From the NCBI RefSeq assembly GCF_001715295.1, contig NZ_MDKB01000004.1:62001-126000 (forward strand): a stretch of 64,000 bases of DNA. Direction: 5' to 3'. The DNA comes from Streptomyces griseus. Its GTDB lineage: Bacteria; Actinomycetota; Actinomycetes; Streptomycetales; Streptomycetaceae. Below, piece by piece: positions 1-7,889 of the stretch (positions are counted from its first letter, which is position 1; the number at the start of each line of letters is the position of its first letter). The notes under the pieces are model-generated. The model had not been told where the DNA came from. It did no database searches and was given only the letters and a program-made list of their open reading frames with translations. A program made the position numbers and the translations under genes.

Positions 1-40
1 TGGAGTCCGGTGACGTCCGGCCGACGCACGGCCTTCCCGC

Positions 41-74
41 CGTCCGGCGGCGGACCTGCGTCCGCCGCCGGACG
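41..74 (-). terminator. Perfect hairpin downstream of the first minus-strand gene
   Basis: A 14-base stem (41-54 pairs with 61-74) closes a 6-base loop. It lies about 100 bases past the stop codon of the gene at 170-775, in the position of its terminator. No U-tract follows, as is usual in streptomycetes. Confidence 0.6.
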
Positions 75-169
75 TCGGAGCGGATCGCCGAGCCGCACGG
101 GTCGAGTTCCGCCAGACATCGGTCGTGGGCGGTGCTTCCCACCTGTCCGCCTCGGCCGGGATCGGCCGC

Positions 170-775
170 TCAGCCGACACGCTTCCACTCCTGGCAGCGG
201 GTGGACTTGAAGACCTCGCCCTTGTCGACGGTCACCCGGCCGCTGCCGTCCAGGTTGTCGTTGGCGATGATCGCGTCGAACTCGCCGCTGGCGTTTCTCG
301 CCCGCTCCCAGTAGCAGCCGAAGCTCCCCTCGGGCCCGGACGTCCTGTAGGTTCCCGCCTTCATGTCCTCACCCACCAGGTACTCGCCGTCCCCTTCGAC
401 GGTGGTGGGCGGCCCCTTGGGCTTCGGCTGCTTGGGCGGCGGAGCCGTGACCGTCGCGGTCTTCGTCACGGTGACCTTCGGCCCCGGCACTTCGACCTCC
501 TTGGTGACGGTCACCTTCGGAGCGGGGCCCGCGGAGTCCGTGGCCTGGGCCTGGTCGTCCGAGACGCCGATCCCGACGCCGAGGAAGAGGGCGACGAGGC
601 CGACCGCCCCGTGGGTGAGCCACCTCGTGCCCTGAGACGGCTTCGCAGGCGGGGGCGTGAACCCGCCCGGGTACGGACCGTGCGGCGGCGGGACGGGCCG
701 GGTCGGGTACGCGCCGGAGGAGGGGGCGTCGGCGGGACGGGGCGTGCCGGGCTGCTGCGGGCTGTCGGAATGCAT
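170..775 (-). CDS. Single-pass membrane protein with proline-rich N-terminus
   Basis: This 201-residue protein has no assigned function. The first ~50 residues are rich in Pro and Gly and probably cytoplasmic. A single hydrophobic segment follows (about residues 55-72, GAVGLVALFLGVGIGVS), then a Val/Thr/Lys/Pro linker with three repeats of the type KVTVTKE. The C-terminal ~75 residues (from GDGEYLVGEDMKAGTYRT) form a small extracytoplasmic domain with two Cys residues that could form a disulphide. This layout is common among actinobacterial cell-envelope proteins. The ATG start is preceded by GGAGCCC. It is transcribed alone, away from the gene at 858. Confidence 0.75.
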   Translation of the reverse strand: MHSDSPQQPGTPRPADAPSSGAYPTRPVPPPHGPYPGGFTPPPAKPSQGTRWLTHGAVGLVALFLGVGIGVSDDQAQATDSAGPAPKVTVTKEVEVPGPKVTVTKTATVTAPPPKQPKPKGPPTTVEGDGEYLVGEDMKAGTYRTSGPEGSFGCYWERARNASGEFDAIIANDNLDGSGRVTVDKGEVFKSTRCQEWKRVG

Positions 776-857
776 CGTGCGGGCTCCTGGTCGTCGTGAT
801 CGGGCGTCAGTGGTCGGGTGCCGGTGATCCGCCGTCGGCGGGTCGGGGCGGGAGCGG

Positions 858-2084
858 TCACTGTCCCCGGATGCGCCGCCCTGCCTCCGTGCCCGGGTAG
901 AGGAGGGCGTCGGCGACCCGGCCGCCGGAGTCCTTCACGCCGCCGCTGAAGTTGAGCCGCCCGGTCGCCCCGGCCTTGGCCGCCACGCCGTCCCAGTAGC
1001 GCGCTTCGCGCTCCCACCGGACCTCGGCGAGGAGCCGTTGCAGCGCCTCGGTGCTCAGTGCGCTCGCGGGGTCGGCCCACGGGGTCGTGTGGTGGACGGC
1101 GATCCCGAGCCCGGCGAGCACGGCGGGTGCGGTGAGGGCGCTGCGCGAGACGAAGTGGGAGCTGTGCTCGGAGATGAGCCGGGCGAGCAACGGCACGACG
1201 TACCCCTCGACCCGATCGGCGTCGGCCCCGGCGGGCAGCTCGTCCTCCTGGACGGTCTCCGCGGAACGGGACAGCCCGGTGCGGCCGTAGACGGCCGTGA
1301 TGACGAGGGCCCGGAGAGCGGAGAGCGTGATGACCTCGGGGTCGGACTTGCCGACCTGGCGCTTGGTGGCATTGACGAGCTTGGTGAACGGTACGAGCTT
1401 GCCGTCCACGTCCACCTTGACGGCCTCGGCGACCCGGTGGGCGAGGCGGGTGGCGAAGTCCCGCTGGTCCATGGACATGGCCAGGTTCTTCGCGACGGCG
1501 ACGCCCTGGACGTTGCGGTCGTAGAAGATCTGCCGCGCGTCGGCCACGCTGAGATCCACGTACAGCTCGAACGGCACACGGATCGACGCGAGTTCGGTGT
1601 AGCTGAGCCCGAAGTGCTCGGGGTCGTCGTACAGCTCGTGCCAGGCGGTCGTCTGGGTCTCCCCGTCGATGGCGACGACCGCGGTGCCGGGCGTGATGGT
1701 CAGGGTCCGCAGTCCGGTGCCGGGCAGCAGTTCGTCGCTGAGCGCGGCGAGCGGTCCGGCGTGCCAGAAGGTGATCGGCGGCGTGGACCAGCCGGCGCCC
1801 AGCTCACCCTTGACCCCGTCGGCGATGTACTCGGCGTACGAGCCGACGTTCTTCCCCTTCTGCGTGGACTTCAGCGCCCGCTGCACGAGCGAGCGCAGTT
1901 CGGCGTGGCGGCGTACGGCGCCGGAGGCGGCCTTGAGCGTCTTCGTGTCCTCCTCGCGGCGCGGAGAGGGGACGAGCTGGACGAGCGTCGGGACGGACAT
2001 GGTCCCGATCACGGCGTCCGCCCGGAACGGCATGACGGTGAGCTGGGTGCCTTCGACGACAGCGGTAGGCATGGTGATGCGCAT
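858..2084 (-). CDS. DndB-like DGQHR-type protein, putative DNA-modification-associated regulator
   Basis: This 408-residue protein resembles the DGQHR/DndB family linked to DNA phosphorothioation and related modification loci. The signature appears as DGETQT (residues 140-145), followed by FYDRNVQG (about 187-194) and a conserved Asn/Arg-Asp stretch (NLAMSMDQRD). In DndB the domain helps repress dnd genes. Here no dndACDE genes are visible. The ATG at 2084 is preferred over an upstream GTG because GGGGGGAA sits directly before it. The gene is divergent from the HTH-methylase at 2261 across a 176-base gap holding an inverted repeat, so mutual regulation is plausible. The role is inferred; family membership is moderately sure. 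Confidence 0.6.
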   Translation of the reverse strand: MRITMPTAVVEGTQLTVMPFRADAVIGTMSVPTLVQLVPSPRREEDTKTLKAASGAVRRHAELRSLVQRALKSTQKGKNVGSYAEYIADGVKGELGAGWSTPPITFWHAGPLAALSDELLPGTGLRTLTITPGTAVVAIDGETQTTAWHELYDDPEHFGLSYTELASIRVPFELYVDLSVADARQIFYDRNVQGVAVAKNLAMSMDQRDFATRLAHRVAEAVKVDVDGKLVPFTKLVNATKRQVGKSDPEVITLSALRALVITAVYGRTGLSRSAETVQEDELPAGADADRVEGYVVPLLARLISEHSSHFVSRSALTAPAVLAGLGIAVHHTTPWADPASALSTEALQRLLAEVRWEREARYWDGVAAKAGATGRLNFSGGVKDSGGRVADALLYPGTEAGRRIRGQ

Positions 2085-2184
2085 GGCGATTCCCCCCACG
2101 GGATCGGCGAGTTACCCGGACCCCCCTCGGGCCGAGCCGCTTCACTTGGAAGCAACACCAGAGAAGCATCGCCGTGAAAGCATT

Positions 2185-2208
2185 GTCAAACACCTTGACG
2201 CGTTTGAC
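2185..2208. promoter_or_regulatory. Inverted repeat GTCAAA-N12-TTTGAC between divergent genes
   Basis: GTCAAA at 2185-2190 and TTTGAC at 2203-2208 form a perfect 6-base inverted repeat with 12 bases between. It lies in the only gap shared by the DndB-like gene and the methylase. TTGAC within the arms could also serve as a -35 element. A regulator encoded next door (methylase HTH or DndB-like protein) is the natural candidate ligand; that is inference. Confidence 0.45.
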
Positions 2209-2260
2209 CGACGGTGTAAGTTGTGAGCTGTCAGCTACCGAGAGGCCCAGGACTCCCGCC

Positions 2261-4429
2261 ATGCCCCAGCCACCCGCCCAGGTGACCGCCGCCGAGATCT
2301 CACGCATCGCCGGGGTCACGCGCGCCACCGTCAGCAACTGGCGCCGACGGCACGACGACTTCCCGGCGCCCTCCGGGGGCACCGACTCCAGCCCGCTGTA
2401 CGACCTGGTGCACGTGCGGAGGTGGCTCGGTGCCCGGGGCCACGCCTCGACCGCCGACCCCGCGGAGGAGCTGCGCACCACGCTGCGCCTGCATCCCGGG
2501 GGTGGTGCAGTGACCGGCGCCCTGCTCCCCCTGGTGCTGGCAACGGCCCGGCGCACTCCCGAGGAGCGCACCGCGCTGGCCGGCCTGTCCGACGCCGAAC
2601 TCACCGCCCGCGCCGGCAGCGCGGTGGCCGACCTCGCGGAGCTGGTGCCCGGCGCGGAGGCCGTCCGCTTCGCGGCCCCTGACGCCGATGTCCTGCGGGC
2701 GCTGCTGCGCTGCGTACAGGACGACGCGAGCGGCGAGGCGGCGCTGGCCGTGCTGGCGGAACGGGAGCTGGAGGACAGTGCCGCGAGCGGCACCTACCGC
2801 ACCCCGGTGCAGCTGGCCGACCTCGTCGCCCGCCTGGTCCCCGGTCCGTGCGAGCGGGTCCTGGACCCCGCGTGCGGCAGCGGCTCCCTGCTCGCGGCCG
2901 CCGCCCGGCGGGGTGCGACCGTGCTGTACGGCCAGGACAGCGTCCCCGTGCAGGCGCAGCGCAGCGCGGTGAGCCTGCTGCTGGCCGCCCCGGACGCGGA
3001 GATCGCTGTCCGTACGGGCGACAGCCTCCGCTCCGACGCGTTCGGCGGGGTCACCGTCGACGCGGTCCTGTCCAACCCGCCCTACGGCGACCGCGAGTGG
3101 GGCCACGACGAGCTGGCGTACGACGCCCGCTGGGCCTACGGCGTTCCGCCGCGCGCCGAGTCCGAGCTGGCCTGGGTCCAGCACGCCCTGGCCCACCTGG
3201 TGCCCGGCGGCCACGCGGTCCTGCTCCTCCCTCCGGCCACCGCCTCCCGCGCCTCCGGCCGCCGGGTCCGCATGGAGCTGGTCCGCAGCGGCGCCCTGCG
3301 CGCGGTGGTGGCACTGCCTCCCGGGGCGGCGACTCCCTTCCACGTGGGGCTGCAGATCTGGGTGCTGCGCCGCCCCGAACCGGCCGGCCCCGCGCATACG
3401 TCGGTCCTGTTCGTCGACACGTCGGAGGCGGCGGCCGACACGGGCACCCGGACGGGCGGCACGGCCTCCGGCACACGCGGCGGCCGCACCCCGCTGAACT
3501 GGACAGCTCTGACGGAGACGGCCCTCACCCAGTGGTCGGCCTTCGCGAAGGACCCGGACGCGTACGCCGACGAGCCGGGCACCGCACGCGCGGTCCCCGT
3601 GGTCGACCTCCTGGACGACGTGGTGGACCTCTCCCCCGCCCGTCATGTACGCGCCTCGCGCAAGGACATCGCCCCGACGGAGCTGGCCAGGGAGGCCGAC
3701 GAGGTCCGCCGCCGGCTCGTCACCGGCGCCACGTCCCTGGGCAAGGCGGCCGGTTACACCGACTGGAGCCCGGCCGGCCCGGCCCCGCGCGAGTGGCGCA
3801 CGGCCACGGCGTCGGACCTGGCGCGGGGCGGCGCGCTCACGTTGCTGCGGACGGCGCCGGACGCCCGGGAGTCCCAGGGTTCTGCGGACGGCGTGCCGGC
3901 GACGGCGGTACTCACCGGCACGGACATCGCGCGGGGCACGGCCCCTTCCGGCGACCCGGGAAGCCTGCGGGCGGACGCGGCGCCGGTGATCGCGGCGGGC
4001 GACGTGCTCGTACGTGCGGTCGCGGGCGGGGGCGGCGCGATGGCCCGGGTCGCGGACGACGCGGACGCCGGGGCACTGCTCGGCCCTCAGGTCCACCTGT
4101 TCCGGCCGGATCCGGCCCGCCTGGACCCGTGGTTCCTGGCGGGTTTCCTGGGGGCGGAGGAGAACGTCGCGGGCGCGTCGACGGGCAGCACGGTGCTTCA
4201 CGTCAGCCCGGGCCGGCTGCGCGTACCGCTGCTGCCACTGGAGGAGCAGAGACGCTACGGCGAGGCGTTCCGCCGCGTGCACGCCCTGAGAGCCGAGGCC
4301 GCGCGCGCCACGGAGCTGGCCGAGGAGACGGCCCGGCTGCTGGTCGGCGGGCTGACGGGGGGCGGTCTGGTGCCGTCCGCCCCGGCAGCGGCCGCCAGCG
4401 GCGGCGGGGCATCCGCGGAATCGGCCTGA
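2261..4429 (+). CDS. N-6 adenine DNA methylase with N-terminal HTH and C-terminal specificity-like domain
   Basis: This 722-residue protein probably methylates adenine in DNA using S-adenosylmethionine. Residues ~9-31 form a helix-turn-helix (ISRIAGVTRATVSNWRRR). The SAM-binding motif DPACGSGSL is at 202-210 and the catalytic motif NPPY at 272-275, giving an HsdM-type gamma-class fold. The last ~120 residues (GDVLV ... GPQVHLFRPD ... RLRVPLLPLEEQ) read like half of a type I specificity subunit followed by a helical spacer. This makes it a fused M-S enzyme with no nuclease domain visible. The ATG at 2261 is chosen because homology to the HTH begins there; an upstream ATG at 2174 is in frame. 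A hairpin at 4472-4490 separates it from hsdM. Confidence 0.8.
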   Translation: MPQPPAQVTAAEISRIAGVTRATVSNWRRRHDDFPAPSGGTDSSPLYDLVHVRRWLGARGHASTADPAEELRTTLRLHPGGGAVTGALLPLVLATARRTPEERTALAGLSDAELTARAGSAVADLAELVPGAEAVRFAAPDADVLRALLRCVQDDASGEAALAVLAERELEDSAASGTYRTPVQLADLVARLVPGPCERVLDPACGSGSLLAAAARRGATVLYGQDSVPVQAQRSAVSLLLAAPDAEIAVRTGDSLRSDAFGGVTVDAVLSNPPYGDREWGHDELAYDARWAYGVPPRAESELAWVQHALAHLVPGGHAVLLLPPATASRASGRRVRMELVRSGALRAVVALPPGAATPFHVGLQIWVLRRPEPAGPAHTSVLFVDTSEAAADTGTRTGGTASGTRGGRTPLNWTALTETALTQWSAFAKDPDAYADEPGTARAVPVVDLLDDVVDLSPARHVRASRKDIAPTELAREADEVRRRLVTGATSLGKAAGYTDWSPAGPAPREWRTATASDLARGGALTLLRTAPDARESQGSADGVPATAVLTGTDIARGTAPSGDPGSLRADAAPVIAAGDVLVRAVAGGGGAMARVADDADAGALLGPQVHLFRPDPARLDPWFLAGFLGAEENVAGASTGSTVLHVSPGRLRVPLLPLEEQRRYGEAFRRVHALRAEAARATELAEETARLLVGGLTGGGLVPSAPAAAASGGGASAESA

Positions 4430-4471
4430 AGCAGCACCACGGCCTTCACGTCACCACCACACTTGTCAGGA

Positions 4472-4490
4472 CCCGCCCCGGCAGGGCGGG
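4472..4490 (+). terminator. Hairpin between HTH-methylase and hsdM
   Basis: CCCGCCC and GGGCGGG pair around a 5-base loop 43 bases after the methylase stop. It may separate that transcript from the hsdMSR operon, although the stem is only 7 bases and read-through is possible. Confidence 0.4.
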
Positions 4491-4521
4491 GGGCTAGAGG
4501 AAAAGGAAACCGGGGAATCCC

Positions 4522-6639
4522 TTGAACAGCAGCAAGCACACGGAGCTGGCGAACCACGCCTGGTCCGTCGCCGACCTTCTGCGCGGCGACTACAAGCAGT
4601 CCGACTACGGAAAGGTCATCCTTCCGTTCACGGTGCTGCGCCGCCTGGAGTGCGTGTTGGAGCCGACGCGCGACAAGGTCGCGGAGACGGTCGCCCGCTT
4701 CGAGGGCCAGGAGCTGGACACGGACCACTTCCTGCGCCGAGCATCGGGGCACTCGTTCTACAACACGAGCAGCCTGACCCTGAAGAAGATCGCCGGGGAC
4801 GCGGGCAACGCCGCCGCGAACCTTCAGGTGTACGTCGGCGCCTTCTCCCCCAACGCCCGCGAGGTCCTGGAGAAGTACGAGTTCGCCCAGCAGATCCGCA
4901 AGCTCGACAGCGCGAACCTGCTCTACCAGGTCATGGGGAAGTTCACGGACCTGGACCTGCGCCCGGAGATCGTGCCCAACCACAACATGGGCTACATCTT
5001 CGAGGAACTGATCCGGCGCTTCGCGGAGCAGTCCAACGAGACCGCGGGTGAGCACTTCACCCCGCGCGAAGTCATCAAGCTCATGGTCAACCTGCTGATC
5101 GCCCCGGACGGCGACGCGCTCAGCATCCCGGGCGTCGTGCGTACGGTGATGGACCCGGCCTGCGGCACGGGCGGCATGCTCAGCGCGGCCGAGGAGCACA
5201 TCAAGGCGCACAACGAGGACGCCACGGTCGAGGTGTACGGCCAGGAGCTCAACCCGGAGTCCTGGGCGATCTGCCGGTCCGACCTGATGATCAAGGAGCA
5301 GGACCCGGAGAACATCGCCTTCGGCAACTCCTTCTCGGACGACGGCCACAAGCGGGAGAAGTTCGACTACCTGCTCGCCAACCCGCCGTTCGGCGTGGAG
5401 TGGAAGAAGGTCAAGGAGGACGTCGAGTACGAGCACAGGAACCTCGGCGACTCCGGCCGCTTCGGCGCGGGCCTGCCCCGCATCAACGACGGCTCGCTCC
5501 TCTTCCTCCAGCACATGATCTCGAAGATGAAGCCGGTGGACGTGCACGGCGGGGGCGGCTCGCGGATCGCCATCGTCTTCAACGGTTCCCCCCTCTTCAC
5601 GGGTGCGGCCGGCTCGGGCGAGTCGGAGATCCGCCGCTGGATCCTGGAGAACGACTGGCTGGAGGCGATCGTCGCCCTGCCGGACCAGCTCTTCTACAAC
5701 ACGGGCATCTCCACCTACTTCTGGATCCTGACGAACCGCAAGGACGCCCAGCACAAGGGCAAGGTCGTCCTGCTGGACGCGCGCGACCAGTGGGTGAAGA
5801 TGCGAAAGTCGCTGGGCGACAAGCGAAAGGAGCTGGGCGACGGCTCGGGCGGCAAGCCGAACCACATCGGCGACATCACCCGCCTGTACGGGGAAGCGGT
5901 GGCAGCCGCGGCGGACGCGGAGCACCCGATGCACGCCAAGGTGAAGGTTTTCGACAACACGGCGTTCGGCTACCAGCGGATCACGGTGGAGCGGCCGTTG
6001 AAGCTGCGGTTCGAGATGACGGAGGAGACGCTGGCGGCACTGCTCGCGTCGAAGCCTGTGCAGAAGTGGGCGGAGGAGCGCTTCCTGCCGCGCGAACCGG
6101 AGCTCGCGGCGAAGGCGAAGGCCCGCCGGAAGCTGACGGACGAGGAGCAGGCGCAGTTCCAAAAACTGGCCGACGCCGAGGCGCAGGTGCTCAGGGACGC
6201 GTTGAGCCCGCTGCTGGGGAGCGAGTGGCCCACCAAGTCAGAAGCGCAGGTCGCGGTACGGAACGCCATGGCGGAAGCCGGCGTCCAGGGCCCGACGGGC
6301 GCGCCGTTCACGAAGGCGCTGCGGGACACGGTGGGGGTCCGGGACCCGGAGGGCGAGAAGCAGCTCCTCAAGGGCGGGGAGCCGGAGCCGGACAGTGAGC
6401 TGCGTGACTACGAGAACGTGCCGTTGAGCGAGGACGTGGAGGCCTACCTGAGGCGGGAGGTGCACCCGCACGTGCCGGACGCGTGGATTGACCACACGAA
6501 GACGAAGGTGGGGTACGAGATCCCGTTCACGCGGCACTTCTATGTGTACAAGCCGCCGCGGCCGTTGACGGAGATCGATGAGGAACTCAAGGCGCTTGAG
6601 GTCAGAATTCAGATGATCCTTAGGGAGGTTACCGGATGA
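4522..6639 (+). CDS. hsdM: Type I restriction-modification system methyltransferase subunit
   Basis: HsdM transfers methyl groups to adenine within the target defined by HsdS and is shared by the methylase and restriction complexes. An HsdM N-terminal helical domain (residues 1-~140) precedes the catalytic fold, with DPACGTGG at 211-218 and NPPF at 287-290. At 705 residues it is longer than the usual ~500-550. The extra sequence lies mainly after residue ~500, is charged and partly helical, and may form the contact with HsdS. The start is TTG at 4522, with AGGAAA and GGGG upstream. It overlaps hsdS by the four bases ATGA, indicating translational coupling. Confidence 0.95.
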   Translation: MNSSKHTELANHAWSVADLLRGDYKQSDYGKVILPFTVLRRLECVLEPTRDKVAETVARFEGQELDTDHFLRRASGHSFYNTSSLTLKKIAGDAGNAAANLQVYVGAFSPNAREVLEKYEFAQQIRKLDSANLLYQVMGKFTDLDLRPEIVPNHNMGYIFEELIRRFAEQSNETAGEHFTPREVIKLMVNLLIAPDGDALSIPGVVRTVMDPACGTGGMLSAAEEHIKAHNEDATVEVYGQELNPESWAICRSDLMIKEQDPENIAFGNSFSDDGHKREKFDYLLANPPFGVEWKKVKEDVEYEHRNLGDSGRFGAGLPRINDGSLLFLQHMISKMKPVDVHGGGGSRIAIVFNGSPLFTGAAGSGESEIRRWILENDWLEAIVALPDQLFYNTGISTYFWILTNRKDAQHKGKVVLLDARDQWVKMRKSLGDKRKELGDGSGGKPNHIGDITRLYGEAVAAAADAEHPMHAKVKVFDNTAFGYQRITVERPLKLRFEMTEETLAALLASKPVQKWAEERFLPREPELAAKAKARRKLTDEEQAQFQKLADAEAQVLRDALSPLLGSEWPTKSEAQVAVRNAMAEAGVQGPTGAPFTKALRDTVGVRDPEGEKQLLKGGEPEPDSELRDYENVPLSEDVEAYLRREVHPHVPDAWIDHTKTKVGYEIPFTRHFYVYKPPRPLTEIDEELKALEVRIQMILREVTG

Positions 6640-7889
6640 CTTGGCAAGAAACGCGCATGAAGTTCCTTTGCGTTGACTCGGGACAGTACGGACTGAACAT
6701 CTCCGCCGACGAGTACACCACCTCTGGAACCAGACTTATTCGCACTTCCGACATCGCTGCGAGCGGCGCACTCAAGGCAGCGGATACCGGAGTCTACATC
6801 GACGCTCAGCCCGGACCTCGCCACCAATTGCACCGGGGTGACATCCTATTGTCACGCAGTGGAACGCTAGGGCGCTCATTCCTGGTGCCAGCAGAGGCGA
6901 ACGGGCAGACATTCGCCGGTTTCCTTATTCGCTTCCGACCGGCTCACTACACAAACCCCCGATTCCTGCACTACGCCACGCAATCCAAAATGTTTCAGGG
7001 GATCGTACATTCGGAAGCAGTATCATCTACTATTCAAAACTTTAACGCTGAGCGCTACGCAAACGTCCCGATGCGCGCGCCAGCCGCAGACGTGCAGCGT
7101 CGCATCGCCGACTTCCTCGACGGCGAGACGGCACGTACCGACCATCTCCACGCACGAGTTGCGCGTTTTTCCGAACTCCTCAACGAACGACAGGCCTCCC
7201 TGCTTGCTCGCTGCTTCACAGCAGATGACGATCATCACACAAAGCGAGCCGTGACCGTCCCGCTGCGACGAATTATTGAACGCTGGATTGACTACCGCGG
7301 CGCCACGCCTGAGAAAACAGCATCCGGGATTCCACTTGTGACAGCGAGGAACATTCGCGAGGGAAAGATCGATCTGGCTGCAAGCCGCGAGTACATCGCT
7401 GAGGACGCATACAAAGTCTGGATGCGTCGAGGCCTACCGATGCACGGCGATGTACTTCTCACGACTGAAGCACCTCTCGGCCAGGTGGCCAGGATCTTTG
7501 ACTCAGGCGTGGCATTGGCTCAACGCATCATTCTGCTGCGGCCAGATCCAGAGCAATGCTCTACAGAATGGCTTTACTGGTACCTACGTTCACCGCAGGG
7601 ACAAGCAGAGCTCGCATTGCGGGCGACGGGATCGACCGCCGTGGGTATTAAGGCGGACAGGCTCCGAAGCGTCCCAATTCCACTCCTGGACACCAAAGAT
7701 ATACAAGAGCGACTGTCAGACCTCCGTTCGCATGTATCCCAGGTCGAGCGCTGCAAGGGCGAACTTACACGACAAAGCAATCTACTCGCCGAGCGCCGCC
7801 AAGCCCTCATCACCGCCGCCGTAACCGGCCAGTTCGACGTCTCCACCGCCAGCGGCCGCAACGTAACGGACGGAGTCCCGACATCGTGA
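6636..7889 (+). CDS. hsdS: Type I restriction-modification system specificity subunit
   Basis: This 417-residue protein has the expected two target-recognition domains, each followed by a conserved helical spacer. The first is residues ~1-165, with a spacer near RRIADFLDGETARTDHL. The second is ~205-360, with a spacer near LTRQSNLLAERRQALITAAV. It sets the DNA target of the HsdMSR complex. Base composition drops clearly inside the gene: the 60 bases from 6961 hold 30 G/C and those from 7261 hold 34, against 42 in the 60 bases from 5161 in hsdM. This marks recent exchange of specificity domains. It overlaps hsdM (ATGA) and hsdR (GTGA). Confidence 0.95.
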   Translation: MTWQETRMKFLCVDSGQYGLNISADEYTTSGTRLIRTSDIAASGALKAADTGVYIDAQPGPRHQLHRGDILLSRSGTLGRSFLVPAEANGQTFAGFLIRFRPAHYTNPRFLHYATQSKMFQGIVHSEAVSSTIQNFNAERYANVPMRAPAADVQRRIADFLDGETARTDHLHARVARFSELLNERQASLLARCFTADDDHHTKRAVTVPLRRIIERWIDYRGATPEKTASGIPLVTARNIREGKIDLAASREYIAEDAYKVWMRRGLPMHGDVLLTTEAPLGQVARIFDSGVALAQRIILLRPDPEQCSTEWLYWYLRSPQGQAELALRATGSTAVGIKADRLRSVPIPLLDTKDIQERLSDLRSHVSQVERCKGELTRQSNLLAERRQALITAAVTGQFDVSTASGRNVTDGVPTS

